Assembly (NCBI GenBank): GCA_015039465.1
Contig: MU130532.1
Location: 724,846-788,845, forward strand
Direction: 5' to 3'
Length of the DNA: 64,000 nt
From: Phlegmacium glaucopus
Taxonomy: Eukaryota; Basidiomycota; Agaricomycetes; Agaricales; Cortinariaceae
Positions 54,637-64,000 of this stretch are shown here, piece by piece. Positions within the stretch are counted from its first letter, which is position 1. Each line of letters starts with the position of its first letter. The translations under genes were made by a program, and so were the position numbers. The notes under the pieces were generated by a model. The model was not told where the DNA came from and ran no database searches. It saw only the letters and a list, made by a program, of their open reading frames with translations.

Positions 54637-54962
54637 TAGGGCTGCGCACCATACCGTAACGGTAGTTGGCCGTAAATCTACGGCCATATTTCTTGAACTT
54701 TCAACCCCCAACGGTATGGCTACAGCGCATGCTGTACTGTACTGTGTACCATAAAATACGGTTTGGCAGACTGCTGATGGCAACACTGAGCAACCAAGGT
54801 GCAGCCAAAGTTTAATCTGAGCTCGAATTTAGCTTCATCCACCTGATCTGAGTCTACTCATGCCACTGCTATATGGATATCTGGTGATTTGATGGATCAC
54901 TGTTACGGCCATAATTCCACGGCCGTATTTTTGATGCTCTAGAGTCTTCACGGTACGGTGAC

Positions 54963-55123
54963 TGATGAACTCGGATCTAGACGCAGAGATTGTAGCCTCA
55001 GTGTCGGAAAGTGAACATTGACAACTGAGGACTCAGTGAGGAGCAAAAGAAAAGAAGTAGAGATTATAAACAAAGTAGCACATGATGTTTATAGATGATC
55101 TGACACCGTACTACAAGTCAACA
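54963..55123 (-). repeat. 3' LTR of the copia element (161 bp)
   Basis: Shares with 60688-60951 the segments TCTAGACGCAGAGAT, GCCTCAGTGTCGGAAAGTGA, GAGGAGCAAAAGAAAAG and TTTATAGATGATCTGACACC. It lacks about 100 bp that the other LTR has. Confidence 0.8.
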
Positions 55124-55178
55124 CACCCCCATCAGGTCGGATAGAAATAGAAACATAGAAAAGAAGAGAAAAACAAGG

Positions 55179-58100
55179 TTATTTAAAGGGAATAGAGAGA
55201 CCAAGAACTTCTCGATGACACTTGAATACCGGGAAAGGAAGTGGTTTAGTGAAGATATCCACAGGCATATCACTTGTTGGGATCCAAACAGTTGAGAAAG
55301 AACCATTGGAAACATGATGTTGAATAAAGTGATGGTGTATATCTATGTGTTTAGAATGTGCTGAGATGGCAGGTGAATTTGAAAGGGAACACACAGCTTG
55401 ATTGTCTGAGAGTATTGGGAAGGGACAAGGGACTGGAAATTTAAGAAGGCCAAGAAAAATGCGTAACCACAATGCCTCCTTGAATGCATGTGTCAGCGCG
55501 TAGTATTTGGCCTTGGTCGAAGAAAGAGCAATGGATTTTGCTTCACAGCAGACCAAGAGACGAGGGATCCTTCAAAGTAAAAAGAGTACCCAGAAATACT
55601 TTTACGGTCCACCGCATCCGATGCCCAGTCTGCATCAGAACAGCCCATATTCTGCATATAAGCACAGAGTGTGGCCAGTATAGATGGTGAATGTGAACCC
55701 AAGATCAGAGCCAAATCCTTGGTACCAGCTAGATAGCGCAGTACATGCTTAGCAGCAAGAAAATGGAAGCGAGTTGGTTTGGAATTAAACTGGCCAAGCC
55801 ACATAGCGTAGTAGGACAGACCAGGTTGAGTTGCAATGGCCAGGTAGAGAAAACATCCTACAAGGTGCTGATACTTGGGTATGAGTTCATCATTGGTGAT
55901 CCCAGGAAGAGAATTAGGGGGAGGAGGAGGCATTTTGGCAATCCTGTAAGGGAAAGGTGTGGAAGCGGGTTTACAACTTGTCATGTTCCATTCGTCTAAT
56001 AGTGCGGCAACGTAGATGTGGGAGGAAAGCCAAAGTCGATGGTTTAAGCGATCATGAACGATAAGGATGCTTAGAAATTTTGAGCAAGGACCCAAGTCCA
56101 CAATTAATAGATGTTTAGTGAGAGTAGCAAGGAACCATTGGTAAAGCAATGGCGAGACCATCATCAACATGAATAGGAACGTAGAGCACAAGTGGTTTGG
56201 AATCAGTATGCGCAGGAATGGAGGGGTCTGGAGGAGATATCCATTCTCCGAAGAAGACACCATGATCAACCTCACAATGAATCATGCCTAAATCACATAT
56301 GAGAGACATGAGCAGCATGTAAAATTCATATGCAGATTGTTGAAGGCTGTAAAGTGCAACAAGGATGCGAAGGACCTTTCCTGGAGTAGGAGACATATAA
56401 CCAGGAAAGGGATGAGTGTAAATGGGATGGTGCAACTTGGCATGAAGGAATGCTGTTTTGCAATCAAATTGAAAAATTTCCAAGTCATGGACGGCCACCC
56501 AGGTGAGGAGGATGCGAATGCTTGCCATTTTAGCAACAGGTGCGTAGGTTTCATTGTATTGGCCTGGATGCTGATTAAAGCCCTGGGCCACCAAATGAGC
56601 CTTCTCCTTCCCTTTAATAAGTATACCGTCTGCATCCGTCTTTTGATCATATACCCATTTCAAACCAATAGTCCGTTCACCCTTCGGTAAATCGGTCTCC
56701 ACAAAAGCCCCCATCTCAGCCAGACACTGTTTCTCCCTTTCCATTGCTGCAAGCCAAACGGGAGCATCGGGATGTGCAATTGCCTCAGAGTATGATAATG
56801 GGATCTTGTTGAGATGAAAATGTGTAATCGAGCATAGAGCAACAGCCTCGATAAGATCCAGAGAATTGGTTTCAATGGGATTGGGAAAATGGAGAGGTGC
56901 AAGAAGGGAGAGATAGTCAAAAATTGCATCATCTGTAGGATTAAGATCACCTATCCCAGTAGTCACAGAAGTGACACAGTGCTCCATAGGACACTGAACA
57001 TCCATGACCCTCGAGTACCCATCAACACCCCCATCTACCGCTACATCCACTTCAAAATCAACCACATTGACATTTGCACATAAAGCATCACCCCCATGCA
57101 ACCCCGAATCTGCATCGACACCACCCCCATTTCCATCAATATTTGATTGAGCCTTCTTCTTCACCCATTCAACTGCACGTAGTCTCTTCAAACAAAGAAC
57201 CTCATCAAAATCATGACCAGCCAAAGTTTGAGTACGCTGTCTAGTAGGTCAAGGAGAGCGAGTGGGGGAAGAGACAGGTGATAGTGGAGGTGACGTGGAA
57301 TGAGGAAGGCCAAGACGACCTGACATGTCTTCATTGAAGATGACATCCCGGGAGAAATGGACAATGCCTTTTAAATCACGAACAGTCCAGCCAACATGGG
57401 CTTCCTCGTAGCCAACAAAGATAGCCTCGTATCGCTGAGGGCCGGCTTTTGTGCGCAATTCAGAAGGAATAGTCACAAAGCACTGACAGCCCCAAACCCG
57501 CAAGTGTGAGAGATTTGGTTTCTTCTGAGTTAAGACTTCAAATGGTGTGATATTGGTGGATAATGTAGAAGTAGGTAATCAATTTTGAAGGTATTGTGAT
57601 GTGAGAATAGCCCATCCCCAGAAAGACATGGGAAGACCAGAGTCAGCAAGCAGAGTCTGTCTGCCCTCTTCAATAGTCCAGACGTATTGTTCAATTTTTC
57701 CATTTTGCGAATGGGCATGAGGAGCAGTTTTCTGTACAACGATACCATTGGAAGAAAAATGTTGCCCCATTGGACCTTTTGAAAGCTCAAGGGCACCATC
57801 AATATGGACAGTAATGATGCATTTCTCATAGGAGCGGAGAAGAAAAGCTTCCATATTGCAAAAAGCTAGATAAGCCTCACTCTTAAGCTGTAATAGATGA
57901 GTAAATCCAAAATTGGAATAGTCATTGAGAATGGCATAAAAGTAAAGTTTGCCGTCTGGAGTTTGAGTCGGATAGGGTCCACAGAGGTCCATGTGCAGTA
58001 ATTCTCCAATTGCTGAAGCACGATGACCATTGTGTGAATAGGAATGCTGTGGACTTTTTCCAACAATACAAGCAGTACAGTTCTCATTTATGAATGGACC

Positions 58101-60498
58101 TGTGAAGTTGACCCCTTCAACGTACTGCTTTGTGAGAGCATCCTTAGTGGCTTCCATACTGAGATGTCCAAATTGGCGATGCCAAAGTGTAGAGGTAAGT
58201 TTCATCTTGGGGAATGTAAAGTCCGAAAAAACAGGAGGAATGTGTGAGGATTCAGAGGGTCGAACAAAATCAAGGTGGAGAAAAGATAGATGTCATATGA
58301 CAGTTGCTGAAAAAGAAAAATTCGGTAAAACTGGATCATTATGAGGGAACAATAGCGTAGTAGGAGAATTGGGATGGAAAGTGATTATGATTCCACGCTC
58401 GTTCATCGCACCGACAGATAATAAGTTTATCGGCGCCTCTGGAGCATGAAGACATCCTTGGAGAGTAAAGAATGCAAAATGACTTTTGTAAGGAATGCAA
58501 AATGTAACATCTCCTGAAGCCAAGGCTGAGAGAGACCCACAGTTTGCAGTACCAATGTCGACAGCTCCTGAGGTATCATATGTATGAAAAAGAGTCCAAT
58601 CTCTAATAATGTAATCTGTGCAGCCAGAGTCAAGACATGAGTTGAAGCGCTCGCCCAATGAAAGAAAAGCAAGATGAGGCACATCAGATGAGGAAACAGC
58701 AGCAAAAGAAGGGATCTTAGAGCGATCACGCATGGGGTAGAGATCACGGTGGATATTTTCATTGGAAGCAGTAACTGAGGATACAGTTAAATTGGCAAAC
58801 GAAGGTAATAAAAGCTGATCATCAAGTGTGTCAAGAATGGGAGAAATAGGCTGGGATTCATGCTCACACAATGTGGTATCCTCAGGTAAATTATACGAGT
58901 TGTCCAGATTCACCAACAGCATCACCACAAATCTTCCTTTATCCCTTTTGTATGCTCCACGTTGCCCTTCCATACCACCACCAGGACTAAAACAGGTAGG
59001 AACTGAATGACCAGTTTTTCCACAGTTACCGCAAGTCTGGACAGGAACAGGAGTCCAATCAGGAACAGCATTGGGTACAGGCACGATACTGTTAGGCGTG
59101 ATCTTTTGAGGGGGAGAGAGTGTGGTTTGATTTGCAGGCAATGGGCGAGTAGAGCGAGGAACATGATTAACAGAATGAAAGATGGTCTCAAGCTTGAGAA
59201 CATTCTCAGTGATGATGACAAAAGCACCATAGTCCTGATCGCCAGCAGCAGCAATGCGATTGGATAAATCAGCATGTAGCATATTGAAAGCAGGAACATG
59301 AGGTAGACCGCATATGAACTGACTAATGCAAAGCTTGATGCTGAAAGGAAATTTGGTGGATTGAAGACAGGAAATACCTGTACGCCATTTCGAGACGTAT
59401 TCCTGGATGTGACCTGGGATGCAAGCAACACTACTCAGAGAGTGCAGGAGTTCAGCACAATCTGCAAAGTTGCAGGTTCCATAATAACAGAGAAGTGTTT
59501 GATATATATTAAGCGCAGTCCATGCGACAAGATTCAGTGAAGGGAGTAAGCCTTGAGGGACAGCATCAATCCATGAAGTAAGGACATGCTGAGCAGTGTT
59601 ATTGTTGTCCCACCAGCATGTTAACATGGATAAATCGGCTGGAGTGGGAGACAGGTAGAGCAGGTAGCAGGGCAGGTATGCGGTCTGGACGAGATGGATC
59701 AGGAATTTCTGAAGGGTCCAGAATGTGACCGATCAACCCATTGGCCCATAACAGCGAAGTAACAGCATTGTCCCATGCAAAGAAATTGAACTTGTTCATA
59801 AGAAGAGGAATATGTGCTACACTAGGCAAAGTTTTAATAGAGGGGACTAAAGAAGGCGGAGGAACAGTAGGTGGAGGAATGCAATAGACATATTGAATTG
59901 GTCCAGAACTCGGAAGTGTATTTGGTAAGGAATTAATCATGGGATGCAGGATGTGTGAATTATACGGTTGTTGTTGAGAAGTTGCTGAATGTGAAAGTTG
60001 AATTGATATGGGGTTGAATGAAGGAATCGGATTGGTGGTTAAAGGTGGTTGGAAAAATGGTGGATGAACTGATGGTGGATGTTTATATTGTTTTGGTTGT
60101 ACCAAAAAGCCAGGATTATTGTAAGATGAATATTGAGAAGTGAATGGAAGATTATGCAAAGGACGTGTGATCAGTGGTTCAGATAAGTGATCTCTATTGA
60201 TTGGAATGTATGAAAAATGAGGGGAAAGTTGATTGTATGTGTAATTTGAATTCAGAACGGGTCGATAAGGGACATTAGGAAGAATAAAAGGAACGGAAGA
60301 ATGTCCACTTGTAATGGGGTAAAATAAATTATCAGAATCAGAGGCAATAATATGTGCCTGGGACGACTGCATGCTAGTTCCAACTGCCTGTTGGCCGACA
60401 AGGGTAATCTGTTTGTTGTCATCAGGAAAACTCTCCTGAAAAAGATTGCCTCCCCAGATGTGCTGTTCATTCAATCCAGAAGGAGTCGGTGTGTCCAT
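55179..60498 (-). pseudogene. copia gag-pol polyprotein remnant
   Basis: Gag begins MDTPTPSGLNEQ at 60498 and has a CCHC knuckle (CGNCGKTGHSVPTC, about 59025). The protease motif is CLDSGCTDYIIRD. Integrase: LWHRQFGHLSMEAT, a C-x2-C pair (CTACIVGK), MDLCGPYP, HIDGALEL and GKIEQYVW; an Asp-Asp-Glu set is visible. Reverse transcriptase: GERTIGLKWVYDQKTDADGI, FDCKTAFLHAKL and IHVDDGLA (usually YVDD). RNase H: GCSDADWASDAVDRKSISGY and SDNQAVCSLSNSP. It is broken by TGA codons at complement 58293-58295, 57579-57581 and 57249-57251, and by frameshifts near 59650, 56130 and 55540. The last is a one-base loss in an A run before SIALSSTKAKYYAL. It cannot make a full polyprotein. Confidence 0.88.
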
Positions 60499-60687
60499 TT
60501 TTTGCTGAATATATGCGCAAAATGGATCCGGAAATCACGTGCACAATTATGACAGGCATGATAAAAATAGTGGAAGAGCGCACTCAATGATCAAATGGAC
60601 TATGATGAAACAGGAAATTTTTTGTTGAGCTGTCGTTTCCGAATACATATCTATGGTCTAGTTCACAGCCGTTCGGGGCCCATAACC

Positions 60688-60951
60688 TGATAAACTCGGA
60701 TCTAGACGCAGAGATCGTAGCCTCAGTGTTGGAAAGTGAATGTTGACAACTAATATATATTACCTAGACGCAGAGATCGTACTAGGATAGAGGTTAGCTA
60801 TACAATGAGTATGGTAATGATAGAACAATGTACGCCTCAGTGTCGGAAAGTGAATGTTGACAACTGAGGAGCAAAAGAAAAGAAGTAGAGATTATAAACA
60901 AAGTAGCACGTGATGTTTATAGATGATCTGACACCATACTACAAGTCAACA
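60688..60951 (-). repeat. 5' LTR of the copia element (264 bp)
   Basis: It is longer than its partner because a segment (about 60750-60865) contains a second copy of CTAGACGCAGAGATCGTA and of GCCTCAGTGTCGGAAAGTGA around AT-rich DNA. Just inside it (complement of about 60668-60687), TTATGGGCCCCGAAC follows GG and could be the primer-binding site. Confidence 0.75.
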
Positions 60952-61043
60952 GTGATGGTAGCCATAATATACGGCTGTATGCCCGTAGCTATGGCAGCAG
61001 CGTGCAGCCCTAGTCAGGGGGGGCTATTCTCCGACCTATTTAG

Positions 61044-61266
61044 TAGGGCTGTGCACTGTACCGTCTGATGGGTACGGCCATACAATTGACGGTCAAGGGA
61101 TAGGTATGGCTTAACTGTCCACTGTCCATCAATCTTGACAACCAGAGCACCTAACAGCTATGGGATGGGTATGTAGACGGCTTGTTGTATGGTATTGTAC
61201 AGTAGATGGTATAGAAATAAATAAATAAATTGACTTCCGAGTCCAGGATGTACACTAAGAGGTTAT
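61044..61266. repeat. End of a hAT element (single end) next to the transposase 3' end
   Basis: TAGGGCTGTGCACTGTACCG at 61044 closely resembles the left end of the non-autonomous element at 54637 (TAGGGCTGCGCACCATACCG; three differences in 20 bases). Tandem CGGTCAAGGGATAGG and GTACAGT/GTATGG words follow. The opposite end is not found in the window. Confidence 0.6.
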
Positions 61267-62345
61267 TCAATGACCTAATGCTGCATTAGCCTTTGCATGG
61301 GCCAGGTGGAGCCGCTTCTTAACGAGCATCAGGATACAAATGGTGTCAGCTTGAAGGCCTGCATGATGGAGGGTCTCGGCCACCTGAAAAGATCCTCTCA
61401 ACTGCAACAGCAGAACCTAGATGAACATTTAAAACATTGTAAACTTGAAGGCAGTGGAATCACACACCAGGAATACATAAAATATCATGTGCAAGCTGAA
61501 AGAGGTTCAGCGTCAGGGGACACCCATTGTGTCTGCCTCTATGCTTGCTTAGTATGTACTTACCTTCACTCAACTCTACAATTGTATCCCATACCACATC
61601 CCTTATCCTGCTCCTCGTGTTCTCCCTTCTATTGTAGTAGTAGTCGTCCCTTCACTGATGACATCTTGACAGATGTCAGTTTATATTTAGGTTATCTTTA
61701 CCTCATCCTACCTTCTATTACATCCTAGCTGTATATAGTTGAATTGGCTCCCATGCCTGTAGTATATAGACGAAAGGTGGTTATCTTCAATAACCACCTT
61801 TGTATTCAACTTGGTTCCCGGGTTCTAATGTCCCCTAACATTCAGGAATTGAGCTCTTCGACCCATCCACCACTGAATTGGATTACAGGTATCAAAATCT
61901 TCAACAGGGAGTTTGAAATATTCTTTGAGTTCATTGGTGGAGGTCTTCTCTTTTCTGCGATATTGAGCTGTGAAGCTTTTCTGAGGAGAACCTACTATAG
62001 GTGGGGTTTGGACAGATGGTGGAGGCACAGATGATGGTGTAGAGATGGTGTTATTTGCATAATTTTCTGACAAGATCCGATTTGGATTGTTCTAGGTGAT
62101 CCACAAGGCTTGGATCATTGGCATAATCCATCTTCATGCCATCATATGATATCCGTGGATCAAGTACTAATAGAAATCAGGACTCAATGAATGAACCTAG
62201 CGATGGCTTACTTACATGCAGCCCATGTGTAGAAAGGTGATGCATCATACTGGTAGTAGTAGTCACTAAGCTTGCAGTGTGCATCCATGAGACCCAGTTT
62301 ACCTGGCAAAACCAAGTTGGTGTTACATTCTGTCACACGTTACTC
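61267..62345 (-). pseudogene. hAT transposase C-terminal part, split by a solo LTR
   Basis: Minus-strand pieces in order: AHCKLSDYYYQYDASPFYTW, LDPRISYDGMKMDYANDPSL with VDHLEQSKSDL, then after a one-base frame break near 62065 ELKEYFKLPVEDFDTCNPIQ with WWMGRRAQFLN. This is the hAT C-terminal dimerisation region. The frame is cut at 61840 by an LTR. Beyond it NLFQLAHDILCIPG resumes in frame, followed after a short intron by GSAVAVERIFSGG, the conserved hAT signature. The C-terminus is LHHAGLQADTICILMLVKKR with LHLAHAKANAALGH and a stop at 61267-61269. The N-terminal half, including the catalytic Asp residues, is missing beyond about 62345. Short introns inside (about 62170-62225 and about 61400-61465) fit normal splicing. 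Confidence 0.8.
61511..61840. mobile_element. Solo LTR inserted in the hAT transposase gene
   Basis: 330 bp with inverted ends CGTCAGGGGACA (left; the expected first base T is C) and TGTCCCCTAACA (right), flanked by the 5 bp duplication TTCAG (61506-61510 and 61841-61845). Deleting it with one duplicate restores the hAT frame exactly (QFLN joined to LFQLAHDILC). A 12 bp hairpin AAAGGTGGTTAT/ATAACCACCTTT lies at 61773-61801. It is unrelated by eye to the copia LTRs at 54963 and 60688. Confidence 0.82.
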
Positions 62346-64000
62346 TGGTCCGACTCCGACGGAGTTGTTTCCGGTAGTCCGTACTCCGTTCCAGTACTTT
62401 CCCTTGTCTCCGACTCTACTCCTCCTACGTCCGACTCCGAGACTTCTCCATATCAGTTCCAATGTCAGTCCTTGCGCTACAGGGCCGAACGGTGTCTTTT
62501 CTGTTTCAAATAATAGGTAGGCCGCAACGGAAAGAACGACCCATTCAGATGGGGCGCTCAGGTCGAACGGAAGATCTAATCCAAATCCTCCTCCCCTTCT
62601 ACTTTGGAATGGCCTCAGACGCCCGAATTGCCTAAAAACTAGGCTTCCGGCTCTGACAAATGGCCTTGACCTTCTACCCAACCTTCTTCTCCCATGCCTC
62701 CTCCTACTTCTTCCCCATCCTGGGAAGCCTCCCAAAACCGCAACGACGCCTCGCCTAAGGGCTCTTGCAAGAACGTATGCAAGGGTCATCGCTCGTAGCC
62801 GCAAAACTCGAAAAACTGCGTAACGCCAATTTCTGGCCCCGAACGGTAGTGGAAACGACTAAAGTAGGAACTAAGCCCTTCCATCTGGAAGCATTTTGGA
62901 TATGGAGTCTCGTCCGAGCGGGGTTCATGTCGCCTGACGGTTCCTCAATTTGGTCTGATTCATTAGCCTCTATGCAACCGGCAGGAAGTAAGCCTCTAAC
63001 CACTCAAGCACAAGATACAGCCGCCTGAGCAGCATTCCTGGTTTCAACCTGACCTCAAGCGACTGTTTCTCTAGGGTTAGAAGTTCGGTTCTACCTCCGA
63101 GCAGCCACTCTGGCCTTTAAGGTCCAAACTTGGTAAGGACTCGTTGCAGGGCCTCTATCCTGTCTCGTTTCCAATGAGCGAACCTCAGTAGAGCCTTACA
63201 CAGCCTTCTCGAGGCCTTTATCTCGAACGTGACCTTTTCTTTTCGAAAATCAAAGAATCCTAGGAATGGGCACTTCCCAAGCCCGAGAGATTCAGACGGT
63301 CGGCTTAGCCTGAACCGACTCCTAAAGGGCTCCCTTAAATTTCGCCTTTGTTCAAGTAACTATACTTATCTACCTCTGAGTTGAAGCAGGCATCGGTAGG
63401 TTCCAAGCAACTATTCTGATCGGAGAAGCTGATGTAGCCCTTACCCTCAGACGGACCATCCTCATAAAAGCACCCTGTACAAAACAACATAGCCATTAAC
63501 TCAAAACCTTCAAAACCTTGCTCAATCGTATCCTCACCCACTCGTCAAGCTTATATGACAATTCAAATTTTGTTCCTTCAGTGCAGCCTCAATGAGGCCT
63601 TGCCTGTGGCCTTGTCATTGGCCTTTCCTGCAACCGGAGTCGCACACACGACACGGCGGGTCGAGGATTCCACAGGACTAAAGCCTTGCCTTCTTCTTCA
63701 TTATTCTGCCTTCTGGAGTCACTGAATCTCCTTCTTGTTCTCCTCCTTTGATTCAACTATAAGCTTGACTCCCTTTTGTATGTTCAAAGCTCATGAATTT
63801 ATATTTTCCTTAACGTTGGCTTTATATCTTATATTTATATTCACGACGCAAGACGAGGGCCTTTTCCAGGACGTAAGAACCCACTTATTAGGTACCGACC
63901 ACACGACTGACTATCACCCTTTCACTACTGTTTCCTTATCAACAATACTGCTTCCACACCATTCCCCAAACCCTATAGCAGCCTTCTCAGCCTTACTATG
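62346..64000. other. Unassigned region of different composition
   Basis: The first 110 bp carry clustered GTCCGACTCCGA words. The rest is richer in GC than the flanking repeats to about 63350, with many AGGCCT, GCCTT and CTCGAGGCC words, then becomes AT-rich near 63760-63840. The open frames on both strands show biased composition and no domain. It could be degenerate repeat DNA or sequence of organellar origin; neither is established. Confidence 0.35.

Larger units (their letters stand above)
54963..60951 (-). mobile_element. Ty1/copia LTR retrotransposon, degenerate, on the minus strand
   Basis: The flanking LTRs share the ends TGATGAACTCGG/TGATAAACTCGG and ACAAGTCAACA, and begin TG and end CA on the coding strand. 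The target site is GTGAC (54958-54962) on one side and GTGAT (60952-60956) on the other. A purine tract GATGGGGGTG (complement of about 55124-55133) precedes the 3' LTR. The domain order gag, protease, integrase, reverse transcriptase, RNase H is that of copia. Confidence 0.88.
54637..61012. mobile_element. Non-autonomous hAT element carrying a nested copia element
   Basis: The ends are TAGGGCTGCGCACC (left, 54637) and GCGTGCAGCCCTA (right, ending 61012), flanked by a perfect 8 bp duplication GTCAGGGG (54629-54636 and 61013-61020). Internal CGGCCGTA/TACGGCCGT words occur near both ends. Without the copia insertion the element is only about 385 bp and non-coding. Its ends resemble the end at 61044 next to a hAT transposase remnant, a likely source of mobility. 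Confidence 0.83.

Noticed and set aside
62340..62804. 154-codon minus-strand Arg/Gly-rich frame
   Set aside because: Composition follows the local GC-rich words (CCGACTCC, CTTCTCC); no family pattern, so considered a chance frame.

Overview
This window looks like chromosomal DNA of a mushroom-forming basidiomycete (Agaricomycetes). Genes are split by many 45-60 nt GT-AG introns. The gene content includes a GT69/CAP59-type mannosyltransferase, a DUF6533-type membrane protein, a MID1 calcium-channel subunit, and Plavaka, Harbinger, hAT and copia transposons. Nothing in it looks bacterial.

Layout. 1-8570: the 5' part of NOC1/MAK21 (ribosome biogenesis, minus), an F-box/LRR protein (plus) and a MAM3/CNNM-type metal transporter (minus). 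8993-15277: a complete Plavaka DNA transposon with terminal inverted repeats. It carries a seemingly intact transposase and a divergently transcribed second gene of unknown function. 15278-18866: a mariner-like MITE candidate and a DUF6533-like membrane protein. 19046-23139: MID1 and a secreted glycosidase-like protein. 24113-27574: a basidiomycete-specific gene cut by a hAT-type MITE, then a decayed GH5 exo-1,3-beta-glucanase. 27613-30752: a UCH-family deubiquitinase and, 19 bp away tail to tail, an ASX/DEUBAD-like gene. This resembles the BAP1/ASXL (PR-DUB) pairing. 33986-35272: a C2H2 zinc-finger protein isolated between two roughly 3 kb gene-free stretches. 38238-48984: a KDM4-type histone demethylase, an NBS1/nibrin homologue, an unknown small protein and a GT69 mannosyltransferase.

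49313-62345 is a nest of transposons. A PIF/Harbinger element with TTA target duplications carries a SANT/Myb-like gene and a DDE transposase, and has a hAT MITE inserted near its left end. A Ty1/copia element is inserted in a non-autonomous hAT element that has a perfect 8 bp target duplication. Next to it lies a decayed hAT transposase gene with related ends, itself split by a solo LTR with a 5 bp target duplication. The last 1.65 kb changes character and has no recognisable gene.

Overall, single-copy housekeeping and chromatin genes (NOC1, UCH/ASX, KDM4, NBS1) alternate with repeat-rich blocks. Several transposon genes share one type of lesion: a TGA stop where related proteins suggest Arg (CGA). 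This is what C-to-T mutation of methylated CpG, or a RIP-like process, would leave.
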